From Clostridiales bacterium (lineage in GTDB: Bacteria > Bacillota > Clostridia > Lachnospirales > WQUN01), in the NCBI GenBank assembly GCA_031269465.1, contig JAISZB010000258.1, positions 1 to 40,969 of the forward strand: 40,969 nucleotides of DNA, written 5' to 3'. The translations under genes were made by a program, and so were the position numbers. Shown in pieces: positions 15,658 to 25,800 of this stretch (positions within the stretch are counted from its first letter, which is position 1; each line of letters starts with the position of its first letter). The notes beneath the pieces were generated by a model that had not been told where the DNA came from, searched no databases, and saw only the letters and a program-made list of their open reading frames with translations.

Positions 15658-16407
15658 ATGATTTCAAGAGTTGTGATAAAGCTCAGCGGTGAAGCTTTGG
15701 GCGGAAAAGGCGCAGCTGCGTACGACGATGATTTGATTAGGAATATAGCGGGGCAGATTAAGAGGCTTAAAGAGGTTCAAATCTCAATTGTAGTCGGAGG
15801 CGGGAACTTCTGGCGCGGATGTTCTGACGCTTCGGTTCTATGCCGCTCCCGCTCGGATCAAATAGGAATGCTTGCAACTGTAATGAACGGCATATATCTA
15901 TCTGAGAACTTCAAGGCAATGGGCGTCAGCTCGCGTGTGATGACTCCGTTTCAAGTAGGCTCATTCACTCATCTTTTTTCGCGGGATGATGCGCTTAATG
16001 CCATGTCTCGCGGAGAAACAGTGATATTTTCCGGGGGGACAGGCCATCCTTACTTTTCGACTGATACAATTGCCGCGCTGAGGGCGGCGGAGCTGGATGC
16101 AGGCTGCGTTTTGTACGCTAAGAACGTAGACGGAATCTACGACAGCGATCCGAAGAAAAACGCCCTGGCCAAAAAGTACCGCGCATTAAGCTACAGCGAA
16201 GTTCTGGCCAAGCAGCTTAAGGCTATAGACCTATCAGCCATGAGCATCTCAAGTGAAGCTGGCATTGATTCATTCGTATTCGGACTTGGCGAGGAAGACT
16301 CCATTGTCAGGGCGTGCCTCATAGCCGGAGAATGCTATCCGGAAGACGCCGCGCCTCTTGGCACCAGAGTATCTGCAAACTGCAATAAGGAGGAATTTTA
16401 TGTCTAA
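15658..16407 (+). CDS. pyrH: UMP kinase
   Basis: A 249-aa bacterial UMP kinase of the amino-acid-kinase fold. It phosphorylates UMP to UDP with ATP in pyrimidine nucleotide synthesis. Motifs: [12 protein letters not shown] at the N-terminus, [10 protein letters not shown], the UMP-binding [20 protein letters not shown] and the ATP-site [15 protein letters not shown]. The usual LDATA segment is [13 protein letters not shown], a modest divergence. SD AAGGTGGG, 6 nt, ATG. The last eight bases overlap frr. It is the first gene of the housekeeping block here; tsf is not upstream. Confidence 0.97.
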   Translation: MISRVVIKLSGEALGGKGAAAYDDDLIRNIAGQIKRLKEVQISIVVGGGNFWRGCSDASVLCRSRSDQIGMLATVMNGIYLSENFKAMGVSSRVMTPFQVGSFTHLFSRDDALNAMSRGETVIFSGGTGHPYFSTDTIAALRAAELDAGCVLYAKNVDGIYDSDPKKNALAKKYRALSYSEVLAKQLKAIDLSAMSISSEAGIDSFVFGLGEEDSIVRACLIAGECYPEDAAPLGTRVSANCNKEEFYV

Positions 16408-16954
16408 GCATACGAAGCCATATGAGGACAAGATGAAGAAATCGCTGGACAGCCTTGACATCGAACTCAACACCATACGCGTAGGCCGAGCCAATCCTCA
16501 TGTTCTGGACAAAATCAGCGTAAATTATTTCGGAGCGGATACCCCGCTCAACCAAGTGGGAAACATCAGCGTTCCGGATCCCAGGATGCTTGTGATACAG
16601 CCGTGGGACTCCAGTTTGCTAAAGCATATCGAAAAGGCGATCCAGGCTTCCGATCTCGGAATCAACCCTACAAACGACGGCAAAGTCATACGGCTGGTAT
16701 TCCCTGAGCTGACAGAGGAGAGGCGCAAGCAGCTTTCCAAGGAAGTAAAGAAGAAAGGTGAAGATTTCAAGATTGCTGTCAGAAACATCCGCAGAGACGG
16801 AATGGATCTGTTCAAAAAGATGCAGAAAAAGAGCGAGCTGACTGAGGATGAACTCGAACAGCTGGAAACTGAAATGCAGAAGCTCACGGACAAGCACATT
16901 CTCGAGGTCGAAAAGCGCTTGGATGCGAAGAGCAAGGAAATTATGTCTATTTGA
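16400..16954 (+). CDS. frr: Ribosome recycling factor
   Basis: A 184-aa ribosome recycling factor, which with EF-G splits post-termination ribosomes. Typical sequences are [54 protein letters not shown]-type [20 protein letters not shown], and the helical C-terminus ending AKSKEIMSI. Start ATG 16400: AAGGAGG lies 6 nt upstream and overlaps the pyrH 3' end, so the two are translationally linked. Confidence 0.97.
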   Translation: MSKHTKPYEDKMKKSLDSLDIELNTIRVGRANPHVLDKISVNYFGADTPLNQVGNISVPDPRMLVIQPWDSSLLKHIEKAIQASDLGINPTNDGKVIRLVFPELTEERRKQLSKEVKKKGEDFKIAVRNIRRDGMDLFKKMQKKSELTEDELEQLETEMQKLTDKHILEVEKRLDAKSKEIMSI

Positions 16955-17086
16955 TGGAATCTTGACGCCGGTTTTGGGGGGCGGGAGCGCGGACTCGCCC
17001 CCGCCCCTAAGGCGCCAAGGTCTTTTTGTTGCATGGGCGCAAGCTGCGCAAAGAGCGCTGTGAATTTGAAATCAAAGATAGCTTGC

Positions 17087-17350
17087 TATACTGATTTTCA
17101 TTGAAAATTACCTTTTTGGTATACTGCTTTTCAAATAAAATCTCCTTTTTTGGAGCTTGATTATACAGCGAGTGCAAAATGCCGGTATCGGAATTTCGCA
17201 CCACTCAATGGATAATCAAGCTCAAAAAAAGGAACATTTGATGAAAATCGGTATAGCTTGATTGTGCGGCGAGTGCAAAATGCCGGTATCGGAATTTCGC
17301 GCAATCCAATGGATAATCAACAAAAAATGGAACATTTGAAAATCGGTATA
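17087..17350. repeat. Type I element interrupted by a second type I element
   Basis: The outer element starts TATACTGATTTTCATTGAAA and breaks at 17119 after CCTTTTTGG. It resumes at 17256 with GCTTGATTGTGCGGCGAG and ends AACATTTGAAAATCGGTATA. Without the 136-bp insert it is 128 bp. Its centre reads ATGCCGGTATCGGAATTTC. Confidence 0.9.
17120..17255. repeat. Type I element nested in a sister copy
   Basis: Complete 136-bp copy from TATACTGCTTTTCAAATAAA to GATGAAAATCGGTATA inside the element 17087-17350. It shares with its host the uncommon centre CCGGTATCGGA (other copies read CCGATATCGGC), so the two are close relatives. TA borders both ends, compatible with TA target-site duplication. Confidence 0.92.
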
Positions 17351-17442
17351 TGCTGATATGATTAAGAGCTCCTATTTTAGCTTGGCCAAGCGTGAAAATG
17401 GACAGTCAAGCTGAAATAGGCGCATTTGACTGCGAATCGACG
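17349..17442. repeat. Type II element abutting the nested pair, before uppS
   Basis: Left end TATGCTGATATGATTAAGAG and right arm GGACAGTCAAGCTGAAATAG, GCGCATTTGACTGCGAATCG. It shares its first TA with the end of the preceding element and finishes about 10 bp before the uppS SD. Confidence 0.7.
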
Positions 17443-17468
17443 TCTGAATTTTGGAAAGGTTGTTGGCA

Positions 17469-18188
17469 TTGCCTCAAATTGATGATGAAGTCCCGCGCCA
17501 CATAGCCATAATCATGGACGGCAACGGGAGATGGGCGAAAAGCAGGTTCCTCAACAAGGCCGCAGGGCATCGGGCAGGCGCTCAGGCGCTTAGAAAGCTT
17601 GCGACCGAGGCGGAGAAGATAGGGGTAAAGTATCTGACTGTATACGCGTTTTCAACGGAAAATTGGAAGCGCCCTCAAGATGAGATAGAAACGCTTATGA
17701 ATTTGCTGAGGGATTATATACAGCAGTATATTGACGATACTAAAAAGAATGACATGCGCATTTCCGTAATAGGGGAGACTGCAAGGCTTGCCGATGATCT
17801 TCAGGCGAAGATCAAGGAGCTTGAAGAGATGACTGCGGCTAAGAAGGGCCTTCGAATCATAATAGCCCTCAACTACGGGGGAAGGGACGAAATCGCCAGG
17901 GCCGCCCGCAAAGCTGCGGCAATGGTTATGTCTGGCAGCCTGAGCATAAGCGCTATTACTGAAAGCTATTTTGAGTCTTTCATGGATACGGCCGGAATCC
18001 CGGATCCAGATTTGCTGATTAGGACAAGCGGGGAGATGCGGGTATCGAACTTTCTTCTCTGGCAATGCGCCTACTCGGAAATGTATTTCACCGACAAACT
18101 GTGGCCTGACTTCACAATTTCTGATCTCAAGGAAGCTATAGCCCAGTACAAGGGAAGAGACAGGCGCTTCGGCGCCAGAAAAGAATAA
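17469..18188 (+). CDS. uppS: Isoprenyl (undecaprenyl) diphosphate synthase
   Basis: A 239-aa cis-prenyltransferase. It condenses isopentenyl diphosphate onto farnesyl diphosphate to make the C55 lipid carrier precursor for peptidoglycan. Motifs: HIAIIMDGNGRWAK with catalytic Asp17, GHRAGAQALRK, YAFSTENWKRP, IRTSGEMRVSNFLLWQCAYS and YFTDKLWPDF. Start: TTG 17469, because GGAAAGG (17453-17459) lies 9 nt upstream. The TTG at 17451 starts before that SD. The 5' region is separated from frr by about 0.5 kb of palindromic elements, whereas the two are usually adjacent. Confidence 0.95.
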   Translation: MPQIDDEVPRHIAIIMDGNGRWAKSRFLNKAAGHRAGAQALRKLATEAEKIGVKYLTVYAFSTENWKRPQDEIETLMNLLRDYIQQYIDDTKKNDMRISVIGETARLADDLQAKIKELEEMTAAKKGLRIIIALNYGGRDEIARAARKAAAMVMSGSLSISAITESYFESFMDTAGIPDPDLLIRTSGEMRVSNFLLWQCAYSEMYFTDKLWPDFTISDLKEAIAQYKGRDRRFGARKE

Positions 18189-18233
18189 TGCTCCCCATCA
18201 ATTGGGGCTGCAGGACGGCGGTGATGGCTTCTT

Positions 18234-19109
18234 ATGATTAAGCGGTTGATGACCAGTGTGATAGGGCTGCCTTTGCTATTGGCAGTGGTGTACGCCGGCG
18301 GATGGTGCCTGCAGTTGCTGCTTCTGGGTTTATCTCTCATCGGGCTTTCGGAATTTTATAACGCCATGTCCGGCAATTTGCCTCTCGCGCCGAATAATGC
18401 TGACAACTGGCGCTCAGCGGCAAAAAACGCGTTCGCCGGCTTCGCAGGCTCTACAAACTACATCGGCTTCATCTTTGCCATCGTGTACTACATTCTTATT
18501 CCTAATATTGGATCCAACTCCTATTTCTTTATACTTATAACCTTGATCATCACCTTGAGTCTTGTCGCCATGGTTGTATTCCACAGCAAGATAAATATAA
18601 TCGACTGCGCTGTGACTTTATTCGGCTTCTTCTACGTCGCCTTTCTCCTCTCATTCATTTATCTTATAAGGATGCACAGCTACGGCGCCTTTTTCGTGTG
18701 GCTGGTGTTCATCTGCGCCTTCGGCTCTGATTCCTTCGCCTATTTTGCGGGCAAGGCGATAGGAAAGCGCAAGATGACCCCTAATCTGAGCCCTAACAAG
18801 ACTGTTGAGGGAGCTGTCGCAGGCGTTGCCGGCGCCGGGCTCCTGGCGATCGTATACGGCGCGTGCATGGGCAGGTTCCTGCTCGCGGATGAAATAAACA
18901 TTGTCATATACTGCGCAATCATCGGAATCTCCGGCGCCGCGTTCTCCATTTTCGGCGACCTGGCTGCCTCTGCGGTGAAGAGATTCACCGGCATAAAGGA
19001 TTTCGGCAAGATATTCCCCGGCCATGGAGGCATTTTGGATCGTTTCGACAGCGTCATCTTCGCGGCGCCGATGGTGTACATGGTAATGATTCTTCTTATT
19101 GAAAGGTGA
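18234..19109 (+). CDS. cdsA: Phosphatidate cytidylyltransferase
   Basis: A 291-aa polytopic membrane enzyme that makes CDP-diacylglycerol from phosphatidate and CTP, the branch point for phospholipids. The C-terminal signature is clear: FGSDSFAYFAGKAIGKRKMT, LSPNKTVEGAVAGV, SIFGDLAASAVKRFTGIKDF and PGHGGILDRFDS. The N-terminal two-thirds is hydrophobic with about eight membrane segments. It starts 46 bp after uppS with SD GGCGGTGATG. Its TGA overlaps an upstream candidate GTG of dxr. Confidence 0.95.
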   Translation: MIKRLMTSVIGLPLLLAVVYAGGWCLQLLLLGLSLIGLSEFYNAMSGNLPLAPNNADNWRSAAKNAFAGFAGSTNYIGFIFAIVYYILIPNIGSNSYFFILITLIITLSLVAMVVFHSKINIIDCAVTLFGFFYVAFLLSFIYLIRMHSYGAFFVWLVFICAFGSDSFAYFAGKAIGKRKMTPNLSPNKTVEGAVAGVAGAGLLAIVYGACMGRFLLADEINIVIYCAIIGISGAAFSIFGDLAASAVKRFTGIKDFGKIFPGHGGILDRFDSVIFAAPMVYMVMILLIER

Positions 19110-19114
19110 TTTTA

Positions 19115-20278
19115 GTGGCCAAGTCGCTCTCGATTCTGGGTTCTACGGGATCTATAGGAAAGCAGGCCCTTGAAGTGGCTGCAAATCTGAATCTGGATGT
19201 AGCGGCTGTTTGCGCGGCTTCAAGCATTGATGCGCTTGAAAGGCAGATAGACTCTTTTGCGCCGCGCCTGGCTTGCGTATTTGACGAGGGCTTGGCGCTT
19301 GAGCTGTCGAGGCGGCTTAAAGGAAAAGGCTCCAAGTGCGAAGTTGTTGCCGGAGAGAAAGGCCTCGAGGCCGCAGCTTCCATTCCCGACGCCGATACAG
19401 TTTTAAACGCGCTCGTGGGAAGCGTCGGACTCTCTCCTACCCTAAAGGCGATAGAAGCCGGAAAAGCGGTCGCCTTGGCAAACAAGGAGACTCTTGTCTC
19501 AGGCGGATTCCTAGTGACTCGCGAGGCTAAAGCGCGGGGAATCCCAATACTGCCTGTCGACAGCGAGCATTCGGCTATTTTCCAGTGCCTACAGGAAAGG
19601 GGGGGGAACGCTCCCCGGCGCCTTTTCCTCACCGCCTCCGGCGGCCCGTTCCTCAGAAAAACAAAGGAAGAGCTTCTCGATGTTTGCGTGGAGGATGCTC
19701 TAAAGCATCCCAACTGGACTATGGGAAGGAAAATTACAATCGACTCCGCAACCATGATGAATAAGGGGCTTGAAGTCATTGAGGCGAAATGGCTCTTTGA
19801 CGTCTGCCTGGAGCAGATAGAGGTGCTTGTTCACCCCCAAAGCATAATCCATTCCATGGTCGAGTTCGGCGACGGCGCAGTAATCGCGCAGCTGGGCCTT
19901 CCAGATATGAGGCTCCCCATTCAGTACGCGCTCACCTGCCCGCAGAGGGTTTGCTCCCCATACGAAAAAATCGACTTCCTGAAACACCCTAAATTGACAT
20001 TTGAAGCGCCGGATATTGAAAAGTTCCCCTCCTTGGCGCTGGCATACGCCGCCGCCAAGGAGGGCGGGCTTCTCCCAGCCGTGATGAACGGCGCGAATGA
20101 AATTGCGGTCGACGCCTTTCTTCGCGGCATGATTTCATTCGTACAGATGCCCGCGTTAATAGAAAGCGTGCTATCTTCATATAATAGCAATATTGCAGAC
20201 TACAGGCTTTCGGATGTGCTTGAGGCTGATCGCTGGTCCAGGATCCAAGCGAAGGCAAAGCTTGCGCTGTTTCGTTGA
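19115..20278 (+). CDS. dxr: 1-deoxy-D-xylulose 5-phosphate reductoisomerase
   Basis: A 387-aa enzyme of the MEP isoprenoid pathway that converts DXP to MEP with NADPH and a divalent metal. Motifs: LGSTGSIGKQALEV (NADPH), ALANKETLVSGG, VDSEHSAIFQCL (metal ligands), ASGGPFLRKT, MGRKITIDSATMMNKGLEVI and HPQSIIHSMVEFGDGAV. Start GTG 19115: AAGGTGA lies 5 nt upstream. The GTG at 19106 lies inside that SD. It supplies isoprenoid precursors in the same block as ispG and uppS. Confidence 0.95.
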   Translation: MAKSLSILGSTGSIGKQALEVAANLNLDVAAVCAASSIDALERQIDSFAPRLACVFDEGLALELSRRLKGKGSKCEVVAGEKGLEAAASIPDADTVLNALVGSVGLSPTLKAIEAGKAVALANKETLVSGGFLVTREAKARGIPILPVDSEHSAIFQCLQERGGNAPRRLFLTASGGPFLRKTKEELLDVCVEDALKHPNWTMGRKITIDSATMMNKGLEVIEAKWLFDVCLEQIEVLVHPQSIIHSMVEFGDGAVIAQLGLPDMRLPIQYALTCPQRVCSPYEKIDFLKHPKLTFEAPDIEKFPSLALAYAAAKEGGLLPAVMNGANEIAVDAFLRGMISFVQMPALIESVLSSYNSNIADYRLSDVLEADRWSRIQAKAKLALFR

Positions 20279-20375
20279 TGAGAATTAAACCCAGCCGCAA
20301 TCCGAAAAAGTCGAATATGCGGGAGCAAGCCGTGTTCCTGCATGAATTAGGGGAAATTCTTAAAGAGGTGTTTCG

Positions 20376-21446
20376 ATGTCAATTGGATCAATTGCAATAG
20401 CCGTAATAGTTTTCGGGCTTATTGTAGTAATACACGAGCTGGGCCACTTCATGGCGGCCAAAAAATCAGGGGTTACAGTAGAGGAGTTCGCCATAGGAAT
20501 GGGGCCTGTCATATGGAAGAAGCGCGGGAAAGAGACAGTTTACTCTCTCAGGCTTCTCCCGATAGGCGGTTTCTGCAAAATGCTTGGTGAAGATGCTGAA
20601 TGCAAGGACGATCACGCGTTCAACAACAAGAAAGTATCATCGCGCGCCTTCATTCTGACGGCGGGGGCCGGAATGAACTTTGTGCTGGCGTACGCCCTGT
20701 TCTTGGTAATCGTGCTCTTCGGCTTTTTCAGGCTGCCCCAGGTAAAAGCGGTCATCCCCGGCTCTCCGGCAGAGATGGCCGGCCTTGCCGAAGGCGACAC
20801 GATAGTCAAGATAAACAATACGACAATAAACATTTATGAAGATCTAGCCTTCGAAATGGACGGAAACAGAGGAGAACCCATAACGGTAGAATACATGCGG
20901 GGAAAGGAGCGCTTTTTTACGGTGCTGTCCCCATTTTTGGATGAAGCCTCAAATGGCTATAAAATAGGCTTCAATACCACTCTGAAAAACGGCATGCTCG
21001 CCAAAGCAGATCCTGAGTATGAAAAAGCCGGGCTGCTTGAAAGCCTGGAAAAATCCTTCTACCTGATACTTTTTTATATCAAGGCTACTATTTTAAGCAT
21101 TGTCAGGCTTTTCACCAGCCAGCTCTCCATATCGGATCTCTCCGGACCGATCGGAATCGTAACCACGATAGGCGAGGTATATACCGAAACAATTTCCGTG
21201 AACCTGAAAGCTACTATCTTGAGCATGATTAACCTGTGCGGCATATTGAGCGCGAACTTGGGCGTAATCAATCTCCTCCCCCTGCCGGCTTTGGACGGCG
21301 GTCGCCTGGTTTTCGTCATGTTTGAAGCGATAAGGAAAAAGCCCTTCCCCGCGGAGAAGGAAGGCATGGTTCATTTCATAGGCTTCGTGCTTCTTATGGC
21401 GCTTGCCGTGTTCATTGCCTACAGCGATATAAAGAAGATGCTTTAA
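20376..21446 (+). CDS. rseP: RseP/RasP-type site-2 intramembrane metalloprotease
   Basis: A 356-aa membrane zinc protease of the S2P family, which cleaves membrane-embedded anti-sigma factors and signal-peptide remnants. HELGH lies at residues 20-24 in the first membrane segment. A PDZ domain covers about 115-190 (VIPGSPAEMAGLAEGDTIVK). The second catalytic motif is INLLPLPALDGGRL near 298-311. Start ATG with AGAGGTG upstream. It sits 97 bp after dxr, the usual place in Bacillota. Confidence 0.93.
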   Translation: MSIGSIAIAVIVFGLIVVIHELGHFMAAKKSGVTVEEFAIGMGPVIWKKRGKETVYSLRLLPIGGFCKMLGEDAECKDDHAFNNKKVSSRAFILTAGAGMNFVLAYALFLVIVLFGFFRLPQVKAVIPGSPAEMAGLAEGDTIVKINNTTINIYEDLAFEMDGNRGEPITVEYMRGKERFFTVLSPFLDEASNGYKIGFNTTLKNGMLAKADPEYEKAGLLESLEKSFYLILFYIKATILSIVRLFTSQLSISDLSGPIGIVTTIGEVYTETISVNLKATILSMINLCGILSANLGVINLLPLPALDGGRLVFVMFEAIRKKPFPAEKEGMVHFIGFVLLMALAVFIAYSDIKKML

Positions 21447-21567
21447 GTAAAAATGGCTATGAAGAATAAGTTTTTTAGATAAAACTCAAGTTGCTGCAGC
21501 TGCGCCGCGGCTAAGCGGCGCGGGACAGCGCGGCTAAAGCCGCATGCCCTTAGGGGCCGGAGGTTAA

Positions 21568-22620
21568 ATGAGGCGCACAACAAGGGAAGTGACCGTCAGG
21601 AGCTTGAAAATAGGCGGCGAAAACCCCATTGCCATACAATCTATGACAAACACCGATACAAGAGATGTAGATGCTACCGTAAAGCAGATTGAGCAGCTTT
21701 CTTCCAACGGATGCGAAATTGTCCGCGTAGCTGTTCCTGATGAGGCGGCGGCGCTCGCATTGAAGGATATTAGAAAGCGCATGCCCGAAAGCCTGCCTTT
21801 AGTAGCGGACATACACTTCAACCACAAGCTTGCCTTGATGGCTCTTGAGAGCGGCGTCGACAAGCTGAGGATTAACCCGGGAAACATCGGGAGTGTAGAA
21901 AAGGTCAGGGAAGTCGCTAAAGCCGCCAAGCAGCGCGGCGTTCCCATTAGGATAGGCGTAAATTCAGGCTCCCTTGAAAAAGATTTGCTGGATAAATACG
22001 GCGGGCCGACAGCTTCCGCCATGGTCGAGAGCGCCTTGAAGCATTCAGCCCTATTGGAGGAATTCGGTTTCTCCGATATTGTGCTGTCGCTGAAGTCGTC
22101 AAATGTCAGCCTTTGCATTGAAGCCCATGAAAAGATTTCGGAGGCTTCAAGCTATCCGATACATGTCGGCGTGACTGAATCAGGCACCTTAAGATCCGGC
22201 CCGATCAAATCCGCCGTTGGAATCGGCTCAATACTCTCCAGAGGAATAGGCGATACAATTCGGGTATCCTTGACGTCGGATCCAGTTGACGAGCTGGCAT
22301 GCGCCAAAGAGATTCTTTCGGATTTGGGCCTTAGGCGATTCGGGGTTGAATTCATATCCTGCCCGACTTGCGGAAGAACCGAGATAGATTTGATAAAGAT
22401 CGCGGGCATCATAGAGAAAAGATGCCAGAGCATCGATAAGCCTGTGAAGGTCGCAGTGATGGGTTGCGCGGTAAACGGACCCGGCGAGGCCAAGGAAGCG
22501 GATCTGGGCATTGCCGGCGGAAGAGGGGTAGGGGTAGTCTTTAAAAAGGGCCGAATAATACGCACGGTCAAGGAAGATGAGCTTGTTGCGGCATTTTTCG
22601 AGGAGCTCGACAAGCTTTAA
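21568..22620 (+). CDS. ispG: 4-hydroxy-3-methylbut-2-enyl diphosphate synthase (GcpE)
   Basis: A 350-aa iron-sulfur enzyme of the MEP pathway. It reduces MEcPP to HMBPP. The N-terminal TIM-barrel includes [30 protein letters not shown] and [10 protein letters not shown]. The C-terminal cluster domain has [11 protein letters not shown] (two Cys ligands) and [20 protein letters not shown] (third Cys, then the conserved Glu). Start ATG with GGAGG 4 nt upstream. The stop codon lies in the first unit of a 33-bp tandem duplication. Confidence 0.96.
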   Translation: MRRTTREVTVRSLKIGGENPIAIQSMTNTDTRDVDATVKQIEQLSSNGCEIVRVAVPDEAAALALKDIRKRMPESLPLVADIHFNHKLALMALESGVDKLRINPGNIGSVEKVREVAKAAKQRGVPIRIGVNSGSLEKDLLDKYGGPTASAMVESALKHSALLEEFGFSDIVLSLKSSNVSLCIEAHEKISEASSYPIHVGVTESGTLRSGPIKSAVGIGSILSRGIGDTIRVSLTSDPVDELACAKEILSDLGLRRFGVEFISCPTCGRTEIDLIKIAGIIEKRCQSIDKPVKVAVMGCAVNGPGEAKEADLGIAGGRGVGVVFKKGRIIRTVKEDELVAAFFEELDKL

Positions 22621-22680
22621 AGAAAGACTGGATCATTTATTTACATGCTTTAAAGAAAGAATGGATCATTTATTTACATG
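22615..22680. repeat. 33-bp tandem duplication across the ispG stop
   Basis: Two adjacent 33-bp units (22615-22647 and 22648-22680) start CTTTAAAGAAAGA and end ATTTATTTACATG, with one difference (ACTGG versus AATGG). The first unit contains the last codon and stop of ispG. Confidence 0.95.
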
Positions 22681-22700
22681 CATTATACTATAATCAGGCG

Positions 22701-22755
22701 AGGAGCTTGGCTATCCGCCGCTGAATTCTTAAATGCGCGCAGTATCCAAGCTCCT
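22701..22755. repeat. Inverted repeat between ispG and polC
   Basis: AGGAGCTTGGCTAT pairs with GTATCCAAGCTCCT around a 26-nt loop. The GGAGCTTG/CAAGCTCC core is the same as in the dispersed palindromic elements, so this is probably a core without termini. A hairpin RNA between two operon genes is possible. Confidence 0.6.
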
Positions 22756-22839
22756 AGTCAATGGCCTAAGCTCTAGCTCATAGGCATGCCTTTAAAAGCG
22801 AATGAGCTTAAAATTTCTCCTTTATAAGGGTTGATCACT

Positions 22840-25800
22840 TTGGAAGAAGCTCAAGTCAAAAGCTTTTCAGATGTTTTTGGATGCGCGCCGCTCTTGAAAG
22901 ATCTTGTTGCAAAACTGGCGCATACTGAGATTGAAAGAATCAAGGTCGACAGAAGCCGCATGAAGATGAGCGTTATGCTTAGAAGTTCGGATATTGTTAT
23001 GGAGAGCCTGCTTTCTGAACTTGAGCGCCAGCTTATGCTTCAGTTTCCAGACATAAAGGATGTCCGCGTTGATGTGGCGTATGAGTCGGCTCTCGGAAGA
23101 GGCAATGATCTCAGAGCCAGGATATCTGAAATATGGGGCAACGCCATAGCCCATGTAGGCCGCAGGCATCGGATATGCTCCGAAATCCTAAAATCGGGGG
23201 ATTGGCAGATAAAAGACGGCAGATGCGTTGTGCATGTCTGCCAAAACAGCGGATTCATACTTAAAAGCAAATGCATTGACGTCCAGCTCCAAAGCTATAT
23301 AGAAAACTGCCTGAAAGAATCGGTAGACATATTGTTCATCGACGATCTGAAAGCTCAAGAAGCCGTTTTCAAAGACGCTAAGCTGTTTTCAGACGCATTC
23401 GCTTCAAAGAGGAATCCTCCGCCGCTTCAAAATCCTCGCCCTATGAGCCGCAGCCCGCAGGGTAAAAGCGAAAGCTTCCAGCCAGGCAGGAAAGGCAAGG
23501 GCGGAGGAAAAATCAAGGTCAGAATAAACTCCGATCTCAGCAGGATGCTAGAAAAAAGCGCAAACGCAAGGAAGATTTCGGATGAGCTGGTAAGGGATGA
23601 AGACATCGTATTCGCAGGCGAAGTGTTTTACGTGGAGACAAGAGACATTAAAGGCGGCCGCGTTCTAGTGTCCTTCGATATAACTGACGGATCGGATTCT
23701 TTGACTGCGAAGTTCTTCTGCCTCTCGGATGAATACAACGATATCTTCAAGGATGCCTTGAAGCCGAAAAAACGCATATCCGCAAGAGGAAAAGTTCAAT
23801 TTGACGAGTATGCCAACGAAGTGAACGTCATGATCAAGGAAATCGGGCCGGCGCCAGATGAATCAACCAAGATGGACGATGCTCCCGTAAAGCGAGTGGA
23901 GCTTCATCTCCACACCCAAATGAGCTCCATGGACGGGATAACCTCGGCTAAAGATTACATAAAGCGCGCCATCAAATGGGGGCATCCAGCAATAGCCATC
24001 ACCGATCACGGAGTGGTTCAAGCTTTCCCGGAAGCGATGGAAGCCGCCAAGGGAAGCGATCTGAAGGTTATATATGGCGTAGAGGCGTATCTCGTAAACG
24101 ATCTCGGAGCCATTGTCAGATGTCCGGGAAATGCAACCTTGAGCGATGAAATGGTGGTCTTTGATCTTGAAACAACGGGCCTTCATAAGGAAACTGACCG
24201 GATAATAGAAATCGGCGCCGTAAAGGTCAAAAACGGCGCGATAATCGATGCATTCAATGAGTTCGCGCATGTGGACGAGCCGCTTCCCAAGGCAATCACC
24301 GATTTGACCGGCATTACCGACGATATGCTAAAAGACGCCCAACCGATTGAAGAGGTTCTCCCAAGATTCCTGGAGTTCTCCAAAGGATGCTCTCTGGCGG
24401 CGCATAACGCCCAGTTCGATATAGGATTCGCTGCCAAGGCGGCGAAAGACTTGGGAAGATCCATTGAGAGCGCTGTGCTGGACACGCTTGAGCTTTCCAG
24501 ATTTCTGTATCCTGATTTGTCCAAGCACAAGCTCAACATTGTAGCGGAGCATTTGGGAATAAGCCTTGAAAATCATCACAGAGCGGTCGACGACGCAAGT
24601 GCGGCGGCTGAAATATTCCTTAAATGCCGAGAGATCCTCATCTCCAGGGGAGCTTCGACATTGGCGGATGTGAATATGCTTGCCTGCGGCGCTTTAGACG
24701 TAAGGAAGCAGAAATACTACCACGCGGTGATCCTGGCGAAAAACAGCGCCGGTCTTAAGAACCTCTATGAGCTTATATCCAAATCCCACATAGACTATTT
24801 CTTCAAGCGGCCGAGAATTCCCAAATCAGAGTTCGCAAAGCTTCGAGAAGGCCTGATTATCGGCACCGCCTGCGAAGCGGGCGAGTTTTTCAAGGCTGTG
24901 AAGGACGGAGCGCCTGATGACTACATTCAGGAGCTTGCAGACTTCTACGACTATTTTGAAATTCAACCGATAGGCAACAACATGTACCTTCTGAGGGAAG
25001 GCCAGGTCGCCTCCGTTCAGGAGCTGAGAGATCTCAACAAGCGGATAGCGGATCTCGCAGATAGGTTCAACAAGCCTCTCGTAGCCACATGCGACGTTCA
25101 CTTCATTGATCCCGAAGATGAAGTGTTCCGAAGGATAATAATGGCTGGGGATGGATTCAAGGATGCGGATCAGCAGGCGCCCCTGTACTTTCGCACGACT
25201 GCGGAAATGCTTGGCGAATTCGACTACCTGGGTCCGGAGAAAGCCTACGAAGCCGTTGTTCTGAATCCCCGCATGATAGCCGGATGGTGCGAAGCCATAA
25301 AGCCGATACCCGATGAGACCTTTCCCCCTCAGATCGAAGGCGCCAAGGAGCAGCTGATAGAAATAACCACATCCAAGGCGAAAGAGCTTTACGGCCAGGA
25401 GCTTCCAAAGATTGTCAGCGACAGGCTGGAAAGGGAGCTCGCGTCAATTATTAAAAACGGCTTCGCGGTAATGTATATAATCGCCCAAAAGCTCGTATGG
25501 AAATCCAACGAGGATGGATACCTGGTGGGTTCCAGAGGTTCAGTCGGCTCTTCATTCGTAGCTACGATGGCTGGAATCACGGAAGTCAACCCCCTCCCTC
25601 CTCATTATCTATGCCCCGCCTGCCGCTACAGCGACTTTGACTCCCCGGAGGTTAAAGCCTTTTCAGGAGGCTCGGGCTGCGACATGCCTCAAAAAATGTG
25701 CCCTGTATGCGGCGGGCAGCTAAGCGGCGAAGGGCATGACATACCTTTCGAAACTTTCCTGGGATTCGACGGCGACAAGGAGCCAGACATAGATCTGAAC

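Noticed and set aside
17087..17350. CRISPR-like direct repeats
   Set aside because: The repeated units are palindromic elements nested in each other, with no regular spacers.
21490..21560. GC hairpins between rseP and ispG as a riboswitch or terminator
   Set aside because: Only two simple stems (GCGCCGC/GCGGCGC and GCGGC/GCCGC), without a T tract or a conserved aptamer motif.
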